Source: Thermomicrobium sp. (lineage in GTDB: Bacteria > Chloroflexota > Chloroflexia > Thermomicrobiales > Thermomicrobiaceae). From it: 64,000 bases of DNA. The position numbers were made by a program, and so were the translations under genes. A model generated the notes under the pieces. The model was not told the origin of the DNA. It made no database searches and saw only the letters and a program-made list of their open reading frames with translations. This document shows, in pieces, positions 7,646 to 15,388 of the stretch; the first letter of the stretch is position 1, and each line of letters begins with the position of its first letter. Location of the stretch: assembly GCA_025060175.1 (NCBI GenBank), contig JANXBE010000002.1, forward strand, positions 29,213 through 93,212. Direction: 5' to 3'.

Positions 7646-7747
7646 CTACTCGCTCCTGGACCCGAGCCTCCCCAACGCCGAGAGCCCCGCCACGCGGGGC
7701 CGAAGAATCGCGATGATCGCAATCGTCGTCATGCGATGGCGAGCCAC
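7646..7747 (-). CDS. Isoleucine-rich leader peptide of cimA (attenuator)
   Basis: Minus-strand ORF from GTG 7747 (AGGAG about 10 bases upstream) or from the ATG at 7732, ending at TAG 7648-7646. From the ATG it begins MTTIAIIAIL: four isoleucine codons (7723-7706), then a leucine. A small hairpin GCCCCGC/GCGGGGC (7700-7684) lies directly after the Ile codons, as the 1:2 hairpin of a classic attenuator. The antiterminator strand (7678-7665) comes next. Stalling on isoleucine codons would free that strand and switch cimA on, matching the role of the enzyme in isoleucine synthesis. Confidence 0.75.
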   Translation of the reverse strand: MARHRMTTIAIIAILRPRVAGLSALGRLGSRSE

Positions 7748-7775
7748 GAGCGAGACGCTCCTCGTCGTCTCTCTC

Positions 7776-7804
7776 AGCCTACTCGCTCGAGAGCGACCTG
7801 TCAA
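7776..7804 (-). promoter_or_regulatory. Promoter of the cimA leader transcript
   Basis: On the minus strand TTGACA (7804-7799), a 17-base spacer and TAGGCT (7781-7776). The predicted start near 7769 leaves about 20 bases before the leader GTG. Confidence 0.72.
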
Positions 7805-7976
7805 TCCGTGCCAGTTCCCACTGCACCGCATTCCCGCGCCTGAACGACCCCGCTGACGCGACACTCGTGCGTGGCCTCGCCACATCTCCTTGACGAGCCA
7901 CGCCGCTCGAGGTACCGACATCCCGGTGATCGCGCGTGCGCGCACGCTCGCCGCTCGTGACCAACTACAGGATCGG

Positions 7977-9599
7977 TCATCCGACCGGGAACTCGATGGG
8001 CACCTCGATGACCGTGGGGTGCGTACGCTGGAGCGCTGTCACGATCGCTTCGCTGAGGTCTTCGGGCGTCGTGACGCGCACGGCTGGTACACCGTACGCC
8101 GCCGCGAGTCGCTGAAAGTCTGGATTCACCAGATCGACCGCGATGAAACGCCGCCGATAGGACCGAGCCTGCTCATCCTTGACTGCGGTGTAGCTCGCAT
8201 CGTTGAAGAGGACGATCGGGACGCCGACCGCGAACTGGACAGCCGTGCCTAACTCCTGCATCGTGAACTGGAAACCGCCGTCACCGACCAGGGCGACGAC
8301 GTTCGCCTCCGGTCGGGCGATCTTCGCACCGATCGCCGCTGGAACCGCGAAGCCGAGGGTGCCATAGCCGGTCGGGAAGAGGTACGTGCGTGGGCGATAG
8401 ACTGGGTAGTGTCGGTTCCCGACGTAGGCCATCATGGTCATGTCGTTCACGAGAATCCCATCGCGAGGCAAGGCAGCGCGGATCGCGTGCAGCCACACCG
8501 CCTGCGGCGCACCCCATGCCTGGCGCAGTGCTGCACGCTTGCAGTCCTGGAGTTCCTCGATAGCCCAGCCTGCGCGGGACACGCCACGTGTGGCCAGCGC
8601 CTCCCGCAGAGCGCGGACAGTCGCCCGCGCGTCGGCCACGATCGGGATGGTCGGGGAATACTGGCGGAGAACCTCCTGCGCATCGATATCGACACGCACT
8701 CGACGCGCGGGCAACGGCAGACGACCGTTCTGCGTGTCCTGGGCACCCAGTTTGGATCCGACGATCAGCGCTAGATCCGCTCGACGCAGCAGTCGGTCGA
8801 CGGCATTGTCCGGTTCCCACAGATTGCCCAAGCAGCGAGGATGATCCTCCGGTACGGCGCCTTTCCCCTGGAGTGACGTGATCACCACCGCGCCGAGACG
8901 ATCCGCAAGCTCGGTCAGCTCTTCTTCCGCACCGCTCGCCACTGCCCCGCCACCGCAGTAGAGGACGATGCGCTCCGATCGCTCGATCGCAGCGACCGCG
9001 AACTCGATCGCTGCGCTGTCCGGCTCCGGCCGTGCCGGCACCGGCGGCTCCAGCGAAGCGAGGTCGATCTCTCCTACCCCCCGCAAGACGTCGAGCGGGA
9101 TCTCGACATGCGTCGGGCGCGGTCTGCCACCCAGGGCACGTGCGTACGCCAGTCGCACCAGCTCCGGAACTTCGGCCACGCTGCGCGCCTGCTCAGCCCA
9201 CGCGGTCAGCGCACGCATGATTCCGAGCTGGTCCTTGCAATCGTGCAAGTGGCCCAGCATGCGCCCCTGCCACGCTCGTTCGACGTTGGAAGCGATCACC
9301 ACCACCGGCGAGGAGTCGGCATAGGCTTCCCCGATCGCCGTCGCGATGTTCGTGACTCCCGGCCCGGTGATCACGATCGCGACGCCAGGCTTCCCCGAGA
9401 CCCGTGCGTAGCCGTCCGCCATGAACCCAGCACCTTGTTCGTGCCGCGCTAAGACATGCCGAATCGGGGATTCGACGAGCGCATCGTAGATCTCGAGGGT
9501 GTGCACTCCGGGAATCCCGAAGACACATTCCACCCCCAGGCGTTCGAGGGTGCGGACCACAGCCTCTCCACCGCGCACACGCATCGTCGCCGCTCCCAT
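7977..9599 (-). CDS. Thiamine-pyrophosphate enzyme of the acetolactate synthase / 5-guanidino-2-oxopentanoate decarboxylase (AruI) group
   Basis: 540 residues with the three domains of TPP enzymes. The N-terminal Pyr domain holds FGIPGVHTLEIYDALVE and the catalytic glutamate in ARHEQGAGFMADGYARVSGK. The central domain lies near residues 190-330. The C-terminal PP domain carries the TPP motif GDGGFQFTMQELGTA...NDASYTAVK. The IPGVHTLEIY start is typical of the AruI-like branch that decarboxylates 5-guanidino-2-oxopentanoate, whereas biosynthetic IlvB proteins read FGYPGGA and usually have an IlvN partner, absent here. The start at ATG 9599 is chosen; ATG 9584 (GGGAG upstream) is an alternative. 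Exact substrate not determined. Confidence 0.8.
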   Translation of the reverse strand: MGAATMRVRGGEAVVRTLERLGVECVFGIPGVHTLEIYDALVESPIRHVLARHEQGAGFMADGYARVSGKPGVAIVITGPGVTNIATAIGEAYADSSPVVVIASNVERAWQGRMLGHLHDCKDQLGIMRALTAWAEQARSVAEVPELVRLAYARALGGRPRPTHVEIPLDVLRGVGEIDLASLEPPVPARPEPDSAAIEFAVAAIERSERIVLYCGGGAVASGAEEELTELADRLGAVVITSLQGKGAVPEDHPRCLGNLWEPDNAVDRLLRRADLALIVGSKLGAQDTQNGRLPLPARRVRVDIDAQEVLRQYSPTIPIVADARATVRALREALATRGVSRAGWAIEELQDCKRAALRQAWGAPQAVWLHAIRAALPRDGILVNDMTMMAYVGNRHYPVYRPRTYLFPTGYGTLGFAVPAAIGAKIARPEANVVALVGDGGFQFTMQELGTAVQFAVGVPIVLFNDASYTAVKDEQARSYRRRFIAVDLVNPDFQRLAAAYGVPAVRVTTPEDLSEAIVTALQRTHPTVIEVPIEFPVG

Positions 9600-9628
9600 A
9601 CCATCCCTGCCGACCGCACAGCGCGGCG

Positions 9629-9634
9629 ATTATA
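9629..9634 (-). promoter_or_regulatory. -10 element before the TPP enzyme gene
   Basis: A perfect TATAAT on the minus strand (9634-9629), 30 bases from the ATG at 9599, so the leader would be only about 22 bases. No convincing -35 element is seen. Confidence 0.55.
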
Positions 9635-9639
9635 CCGGT

Positions 9640-10205
9640 TGCCTCCGACGTATGGATCACCCGGCGTGACCAGGGCGATCGGCGTGCGACGCGGCCCCGC
9701 CTTCGGCGATCGCCACCGAGATCCATCGGAGCGGGTGGGACTTACCCGTTCCTGTGTCCAACGTGGTCTGCGCCTGACTTCTTGAGAGCGAGTGGTCGGC
9801 AACCGCGTTCGCGCGATGGATCCTCAGCTCGCAGTGCACCGTGTGCCGCATGAGTCGAAGGTATCCGTGGCACCGAGCCCACCGCCGAGAGCGCGACCGC
9901 CGAGTCGCTCGTGCACCGCAGCGCCGTCTGCCACGTGCGGGGAACCGGAAGCGCGCGGTTCGACTCCAGCGCCATGCGTTGGCCGATCCGAACGCCGCAA
10001 AGACGAATGGCCAGGTCGCTGGCGCCGACCGCACGAGCGATCCCCGGGGCAACCCGGCGCGACCGTCGAAAACCGTCGCGCCTGTCCCGAGGACAGGGGC
10101 GATCCGGCACAGCGACCTTGCGATCAGCCACGCCTGTCACCGTGGAGTCCGGAGGTCAAAGCACGTTCGCGTCGCGACGATGCTCGCCCGCTGCCAGCTG
10201 CCCGG
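9640..10205. other. Stretch without a recognised gene
   Basis: Apart from the -10 element at 9629-9634 I see no gene with family similarity, no tRNA and no clear terminator here. Open frames that cross it are antisense or out-of-frame extensions of the neighbours. Confidence 0.5.
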
Positions 10206-10874
10206 TCAGCCAGGGAGACCCTGCGGCTCCAGGATGCGCACCTCAGCCAGATCGCCCACCAACTCGGCGAAGCGCTGGGCGTCGGCGATGGAACCGACCA
10301 CGGCGCCGTAATGCATCGGGAAGACGATGCGCGGCCGCAGCATGCGCACCGCCTCCACGGCCTCCTCAGCAGTCATCACGTAGGTACCGCTCACGGGGAG
10401 AAATGCGTAGTCCACCGGGCCGATCGCAGCCATTTCCGGGATGGCGTCCGTGTCACCAGCGAAGTACCAGGAGACGCCAGCCGCTCGACACACAAAGCCG
10501 ACATGGTCACGCTCTCGCGGATGGAACGGCACCCCGGGGCTGCGAAACTTGTTCAGGTTATACGCCGGAAACGCCCGCACCTCCAACCCGCGGTACTCGA
10601 CGCTGTCACCGGGACGAATGACATGAACGGGCGGAGTCAGCTCCGCGGTGCTCGCCGCCGTCGGGTTCGCGACGACGAACGTCCGCTCTGGGTCGCGAAC
10701 CTTCGCGATGTCCGCTGGAGAACAATGGTCGAAATGGTCATGGCTGATCAGGATCACGTCGGCAAGTGGTTCACCAGGCGGAATCCTGAACGGATCGTGA
10801 TAGATCCGCAGCCCATCCACCTCGAGACGAAAGGACGACTGTGCATACCACGTGACCTCGAACACCGTCCTCAT
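10206..10874 (-). CDS. Metal-dependent hydrolase of the metallo-beta-lactamase fold (UPF0173 type)
   Basis: 222 residues from ATG 10874 (GAGGGGG just upstream; an upstream in-frame start at 10910 is less likely). The metal site HDHFDH is near residue 50, further ligands are in FAGDTDAIPEM near 148 and MHYGAVVGS near 188, typical of UPF0173/YtkL-like cytoplasmic hydrolases related to UlaG lactonase. The family's substrates are mostly unknown. It stands alone, with gene-poor DNA downstream and a SWIM-domain gene upstream. Confidence 0.85.
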   Translation of the reverse strand: MRTVFEVTWYAQSSFRLEVDGLRIYHDPFRIPPGEPLADVILISHDHFDHCSPADIAKVRDPERTFVVANPTAASTAELTPPVHVIRPGDSVEYRGLEVRAFPAYNLNKFRSPGVPFHPRERDHVGFVCRAAGVSWYFAGDTDAIPEMAAIGPVDYAFLPVSGTYVMTAEEAVEAVRMLRPRIVFPMHYGAVVGSIADAQRFAELVGDLAEVRILEPQGLPG

Positions 10875-11048
10875 CCCCCTCGTTCCGTAGCAGCGCGCCG
10901 CGACTCGCAACGACTCAGTCCACCATCAGAGCGACCCACGTCAGCCGTCGCGCCCCGCGTGCACTACGCTTCGGAAGCCTCGTCTGCACAGGACCGCGCG
11001 GGCTCCGGTGCGACCGCGGATCCTTCCCGGTCGCGTCACTCCCCTGCG

Positions 11049-11312
11049 CTAGATCACGTGCTCCAGTCTCCCGGCAGGTCGAGGAGCGACAGCGCCGAGG
11101 AGACGCTCGAGCGCCATGATATGGCTGCAGGTCCCCACGCCAAGCGCCTGGAACGAATGGCATGTGCAGGACCACATGCCATCCTCGAAGCGGACATCAT
11201 AGAGGTCGTGATCACCCCGGAACCGGACGTGCAGCGACCGAATGTCCACCCGCTCCGGCTCGGCCGCATAGCGACGGGCCTTCTCGATCTTCCCGATCAG
11301 GCTCGAGTTCAT
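11049..11312 (-). CDS. Small SWIM zinc-finger protein
   Basis: 87 residues starting at ATG 11312 behind a perfect AAAGGAG. The centre reads WSCTCHSFQALGVGTCSHI (near residues 47-65), a CxCx(n)CxH SWIM-type zinc motif. SWIM domains bind DNA or proteins and occur in helicases, MuDR transposases and archaeal regulators; here the domain stands almost alone, preceded by a short KARRYAAEPERV helix and an Ig-like VRFRGDHDLYDVRF strand pair typical of SWIM proteins. No partner gene is evident. It has its own promoter and a 150-base leader that contains a short ORF and a hairpin. Confidence 0.82.
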   Translation of the reverse strand: MNSSLIGKIEKARRYAAEPERVDIRSLHVRFRGDHDLYDVRFEDGMWSCTCHSFQALGVGTCSHIMALERLLGAVAPRPAGRLEHVI

Positions 11313-11340
11313 GGCCCCACTCCTTTCGACCCCACAGCCC

Positions 11341-11430
11341 TCAGGCCCCGCTGCCCCAAAACACTCGGGCACCAGGACGCACGATCCCGGTGCCCGCCGC
11401 TCGCTCCTGTATGTTCGGACCTCCGTTCAT
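11341..11430 (-). CDS. Possible 29-residue small ORF in the leader of the SWIM gene
   Basis: Between the promoter at 11469-11497 and the SWIM gene, an ATG at 11430 (GAGAGG about 8 bases upstream) opens a frame of 29 codons ending at TGA 11341, beginning MNGGPNIQERAAGTG. A hairpin GGGCACC/GGTGCCC lies within it. It may be a small protein, a leader peptide or chance; no amino acid is strongly enriched. Confidence 0.3.
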   Translation of the reverse strand: MNGGPNIQERAAGTGIVRPGARVFWGSGA

Positions 11431-11468
11431 GGCGGGGTCCTCTCGTTCTCCGAGGAGTGATTACGCGT

Positions 11469-11497
11469 ATTATACTGGCGCGGTAGGGGTCGGGCAA
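11469..11497 (-). promoter_or_regulatory. Promoter of the SWIM gene
   Basis: Minus strand TTGCCC (11497-11492), a 17-base spacer and a perfect TATAAT (11474-11469). The predicted start near 11462 gives a leader of about 150 bases. Confidence 0.7.
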
Positions 11498-11662
11498 CAC
11501 TGGCGAACCGGTGCGCTCCGATCGCGCCCGCGACGCTGTCGCACGACCGACACAGCACGCCATTCGACGTGGCGGTGACACCATGCGCGGATCCGCGGTG
11601 ACCAGCGGCAACGCGCTCGCTGCGGTCTCCGAGGGAGGCGTTTCACTCGCCCCGGGGGACGG

Positions 11663-12307
11663 ATGAGCACGAGCGTTGCGATCCTCGCCGGCGGCCAGAG
11701 TCGTCGGATGGGCCGGGACAAGGCCCTCCTCGACTTTCACGGCGAACCCCTCTTGGGCCGGGTGCTCCGACGGGTGCGACCACTGACCGACGATCTCTTC
11801 ATCGTGGCGAGCGACCGTCCAGCCTACCTGCAGTTCGGCGTCCCAGTCGTGCCCGATCGGATCCCGGACGCTGGCCCGCTCGGAGGCATCTACAGTGCGC
11901 TGCTCTCCGCTCGACACGAGTATTGCCTGGTTCTCTCCTGTGACCTCCCGTTCGTCGATCCCCTACTCCTCCAGGGACTGTTGGCGCTTCCCCGCGACTA
12001 CGATGTCCTCGTTCCGCTCCGCGCGCAGCGCACGGGCCAAGGCGGATCGGAGACCTTCGAGACGCTGCACGCGGTCTACGCCAAGTCCTGTCTTCCTGCC
12101 ATCGAGCGGCAGCTCGCTCGTGGCCAGTTCAAGATCGTCGGATTCTTCTCGGAGGTGCGGGTACGGCCCGTCCCGGAGGAAGAGTTGCGCCGCTACGATC
12201 CCGAACTCCGTTCCTTCCTGAACGCCAACACGCCGGAAGCGTACCGCTGGGCGCTCGAGCAAGAGGCGCAGGGATGGACCGCTCGAGCCGATGAGACCGA
12301 CCAGTGA
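11663..12307 (+). CDS. mobA: Molybdenum cofactor guanylyltransferase
   Basis: Links GMP to molybdopterin to form the MGD cofactor, using GTP, in the cytoplasm. 214 residues, as usual for MobA. The nucleotide-binding N-terminus LAGGQSRRMGRDKALL (residues 8-23) matches the GGxSxRMGxDK signature; RIPDAGPLGGIYSAL near 72 and the metal-binding aspartate in SCDLPFVDP near 97 follow. The C-terminal FLNANTPE motif is present. No other molybdopterin gene lies next to it. A related role (MobA-like NTP transferase for another cofactor) is less likely given the motif set. Confidence 0.9.
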   Translation: MSTSVAILAGGQSRRMGRDKALLDFHGEPLLGRVLRRVRPLTDDLFIVASDRPAYLQFGVPVVPDRIPDAGPLGGIYSALLSARHEYCLVLSCDLPFVDPLLLQGLLALPRDYDVLVPLRAQRTGQGGSETFETLHAVYAKSCLPAIERQLARGQFKIVGFFSEVRVRPVPEEELRRYDPELRSFLNANTPEAYRWALEQEAQGWTARADETDQ

Positions 12308-13293
12308 GGTGTCGCTCTCCGGCGCGTGGGCACCGCCGGGTCTCCGGTGTCGCCGAACCGATCTCCCGCCGGCCCTCCCTCGCCACTCCATGCATCGCCT
12401 AGCTGGCGCGTCGACCCGCGAGGCACGGGGGAACACGCCCACCGCCAGGCGCGCCACCGTGGACGGACGAGGCTGCGTCCGGTAGCGGAGCGGCGCGAAC
12501 CGGTTCCTGCGCGTTCCACCCGTGTGTGGCCCCCGCAGCGGTTCCCGTTGATCCCTGTCGGGCCCCGACGAGCCGACCGCTTTCCGCCTGCGCGGCTCCG
12601 CCGGCCAGGATGGCCTGACGGTAGTGCCGGTTTCCGGGGCCTTCCTTCTCGTTCCGACCGCTGTGAGACTCGCTACCTGCACCGTGGTGCCGTTCAGCTC
12701 GCGACGACGCAGCCTGTCGCCTCGCTCCACGACAACTCGCCCGCATTGACGGTGCCCGAGGGACAGTACCGATGGTGACGACGGTTCCGCCAGACCGCCC
12801 TCGCTGGCCGGTCGGTCGCTGCTGCGATCAGCGTTCTCGACAGCGCGCCCCCGCACCGGTGCAACCGACGCCTCTCCGCTCCAGTCAGTGATCCGCCGAC
12901 CGATTGGACGCGCACCGACCGGCGGTGACCGGTCGAACGCTGCACGACCGGTCGGCCGGTGAGGGAATCCGGTGCCTGCGTCATCCCTCGGGAACGCGCG
13001 CTCCGGCTCGACGCGAAGTGCGCCCGCTCGACGGCCCCGCAGCGGGAATACCCGAGGCGAGAACGGTTCGCTTCCCTAGAGCAGCGCACGTCCTGCGCCG
13101 ACCGCGCGTCTGCTGCCACAATCAGCGTGTCGCGCCCTCTTCGGCTCGTGCGCTCTGGGACGAGTCCAGAGCACGCCGCGAGGCTCGACTGGGTCACTCC
13201 ACCGGGCACTCCTCGCGAGCGACGTGCGAGCCGAAGCTCGACGCGACAGCGCATGCGGCAGAGCGCTGCGAACGAGAGGAGAGCGCAGGAGGG
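12308..13293. other. Nearly 1 kb without a recognised gene
   Basis: The stretch keeps the high GC content of the genome, but no frame shows family motifs, sensible hydrophobic or charged pattern and a good start together. I see no tRNA, clear promoter or U-tract terminator. It may be decayed coding DNA. Confidence 0.5.
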
Positions 13294-14106
13294 ATGGCAC
13301 CGCGCTGGCGAGCGAACGGTCTCGTCACCTTCCTCAGCGACTATGGACTTCAGGACAGCTACGTCGCCCAAGTGAAAGGCGTGATTCTCAGTCACGCGCC
13401 ACAGGCGACGCTCATCGACGTCACGCATCTGGTCCCACCGCAAGATATTTTGGAAGGTGCCTTCCAACTCGCCACGGTCTGGCGCTCCTTCCCACCGGGA
13501 ACCATTCATCTGGCGGTCGTCGATCCGGGGGTCGGAACGGCGCGTCGGGCGGTCTTACTCGGCGCGGAGAACCACTTCTTCGTCCTGCCGGACAACGGCC
13601 TGGCGACGTTCGTCCTCGCCGACGCCGCGTCCGTTCTGGCGTGGCACCTGGATCGCCCTGCGTTCTTCCGCTCACCTGTGGCGCCGACCTTCCATGGCCG
13701 CGACGTCTTCGCACCGATCGTCGCAGCACTCCTGAGCGGATACGAACCTGCGGTACTCGGCACACCGATCGATGCCAGCGATTTGATCCGTCTCCCCATT
13801 CCGATCATCCGGAGGGAAGACGCTCGCACCGTCGGGCCGGTGGTCTCCATCGATCGGTTCGGCAACTGTCGGACGCTCATCCGAAGGGAACAGCTCCCTG
13901 GTCCTCCCGATCGTCTCGTCGTGCAGTGCAACGCGCTCGTCATCCGTGGACTCGCGCGCACCTTCGCTGACGTTCCACCCGGGCATCCCCTCGCCCTCAT
14001 CGGTAGCCATGGTGGACTGGAACTCGCCGTGCGCGACGGGAACGCTGCCGACGTGTGGGCAATCCGACGCGGCGACCTCGTCGAGATTCGCATCGAGGGC
14101 TCGTAG
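13294..14106 (+). CDS. SAM hydroxide adenosyltransferase (DUF62 family)
   Basis: 270 residues. The family includes fluorinase, chlorinase and, in most bacteria, an enzyme that splits SAM into adenosine and methionine using an activated water. Motifs: TFLSDYGLQDSYVAQVKGVI (residues 10-29), the conserved VVDPGVGTARR near 73, LPDNGLATF near 97, FHGRDVFAPIVA near 130, and a C-terminal beta-barrel with SIDRFGNCRTLI near 190. Residues typical of fluorinase are not apparent, so hydrolase is the default. The start ATG 13294 is the first sensible start; AGGAGG lies very close to it and GAGAGGAG sits 12 bases away. Confidence 0.87.
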   Translation: MAPRWRANGLVTFLSDYGLQDSYVAQVKGVILSHAPQATLIDVTHLVPPQDILEGAFQLATVWRSFPPGTIHLAVVDPGVGTARRAVLLGAENHFFVLPDNGLATFVLADAASVLAWHLDRPAFFRSPVAPTFHGRDVFAPIVAALLSGYEPAVLGTPIDASDLIRLPIPIIRREDARTVGPVVSIDRFGNCRTLIRREQLPGPPDRLVVQCNALVIRGLARTFADVPPGHPLALIGSHGGLELAVRDGNAADVWAIRRGDLVEIRIEGS

Positions 14107-14153
14107 CTGCGTGCTATACTGCCAGCAGTGCATGCGGTAGGAGTTCGGGCAGC

Positions 14154-14411
14154 ATGGGAAGAGTTCAGACGACCAGATCCCGTCGCAAGTCCACCCGGCG
14201 CACCGGCCGCGCGACGGGAGGCAGCCAGCCGCAACCCCGGGTCGAGACGCCCGCGAGGAGCGAGTCAACCGGCACGTCGCTGACGATCGTGAGCCCGTGG
14301 GGACGCGTGGACGAGGAGTATGCCCTGATCCGCGCTGACCTGAAGCGGCTCGCGTGGGTCACCACTGTCTTGCTCGCGCTTCTCGCCGCGCTGACCGTCC
14401 TGTTGCGTTGA
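14154..14411 (+). CDS. Small membrane protein, one C-terminal helix
   Basis: 85 residues from ATG 14154, with AGGAG about 10 bases upstream. The first 50 residues are basic and Ser/Thr/Pro-rich (RSRRKSTRRTGRATG), then VDEEYALIRADLKRLAWV leads into one membrane helix (VTTVLLALLAALTVLL) at the very C-terminus, so it is tail-anchored. A possible -10 element TATACT lies at 14115-14120. No family is recognised. It lies between the SAM hydrolase gene and the convergent TPR gene. Confidence 0.65.
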   Translation: MGRVQTTRSRRKSTRRTGRATGGSQPQPRVETPARSESTGTSLTIVSPWGRVDEEYALIRADLKRLAWVTTVLLALLAALTVLLR

Positions 14412-14480
14412 ACCGAGAAGCGAGCGCCGGACCCGCGGGTCCGGCGCGAGAGCACGCACTGGCGGTTCGGAGACCGCTCT

Positions 14481-15362
14481 CTAACTACCGATCGTCTCGT
14501 CGAGATCGAATTCCACAGCCAACGCATCTTCGTCGACCGTACTGAGCAGCTCCTCCGTTGCCTCGGCTTCTTCTTCGGGTTCCACCACCTCCTCGACCGG
14601 CAGGAGCTCCTCTTCCTCGGCGTAAAGTTCCTCTTCCTCGAATTCTTCGCGTCCGAACGTCTCTGGGAGGTAGGGTCGCGGCGGCGCGATCTTCGGCTGC
14701 GGCGGGAAGGACGGAACGTTCACGAGGTGCGCGGCACGGTAAACCTCCCGGAGGATGATGCGCAGGGTATCGCCAGTGAGTTGGACGACGTACGCGCGGT
14801 ACTGGTTCCCCTCGCGAGCGAACCGTAGCACGCGCCGGGCCAGCCGCCCCTCGAGTTGTCCGAGCGGAGTCCCGTCCGCGTCGACCACGAACACCGCGTC
14901 GTCCCGAAAGTCCAAGAGGACTTCCTGGCCGGGAAACAGCCGTGCCAGAACGAAAGCTGCGGCCGGACGCAACAGATCGGTCACATAGGTACGCCCCATC
15001 TCTTCCATGAAGACATCCGGGCGGGGTGCGGACCGACCCAGGGGCATCGGGATCACCCCGTCCGTCGACTGCCCTGCCAACCACTCCAGGCGCGTGATGT
15101 TGCGCTGGGCGATCGAGTTCGCTGGTTCGATCTCCAGAGCTCGCTGATAGGCCGCCCGCGCCTCCGCCACTCGACCCAACTCGGCATACGCATGCCCGAG
15201 CCGGTTCCACGCAGCCACGTCGCGCGGCGCCACCTCGGTGATCCGCCGATTGAGCTCGACCGCTCGTTCCCATTGCCCCTGAAACGCAGCCTGCTTGGCT
15301 GCTTGCGTCAGTCGCCGGAGGAGTCGACGCTCGTGACTACTCTGACTGGAAAGCGCTGACAT
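14481..15362 (-). CDS. TPR-repeat protein with acidic C-terminus
   Basis: 293 residues from ATG 15362; longer in-frame starts run into the end of miaB. Residues 10-80 contain two TPR units (NRRITEVAPRDVAAWNRLGH, then ARAAYQRALEIEPANSIAQR). The middle 110 residues form a globular domain of unknown family around FPGQEVLLDFRDDAVFV, which resembles a small beta-rich sensor or chaperone domain. The last 70 residues are strongly acidic (FEEEELYAEEEELLP and after). TPR plus acidic tail suggests a protein-interaction role. It lies 26 bases downstream of miaB on the same strand. Confidence 0.75.
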   Translation of the reverse strand: MSALSSQSSHERRLLRRLTQAAKQAAFQGQWERAVELNRRITEVAPRDVAAWNRLGHAYAELGRVAEARAAYQRALEIEPANSIAQRNITRLEWLAGQSTDGVIPMPLGRSAPRPDVFMEEMGRTYVTDLLRPAAAFVLARLFPGQEVLLDFRDDAVFVVDADGTPLGQLEGRLARRVLRFAREGNQYRAYVVQLTGDTLRIILREVYRAAHLVNVPSFPPQPKIAPPRPYLPETFGREEFEEEELYAEEEELLPVEEVVEPEEEAEATEELLSTVDEDALAVEFDLDETIGS

Positions 15363-15388
15363 CGTTCCGCTCTGCCTCCGTTCGTCTC

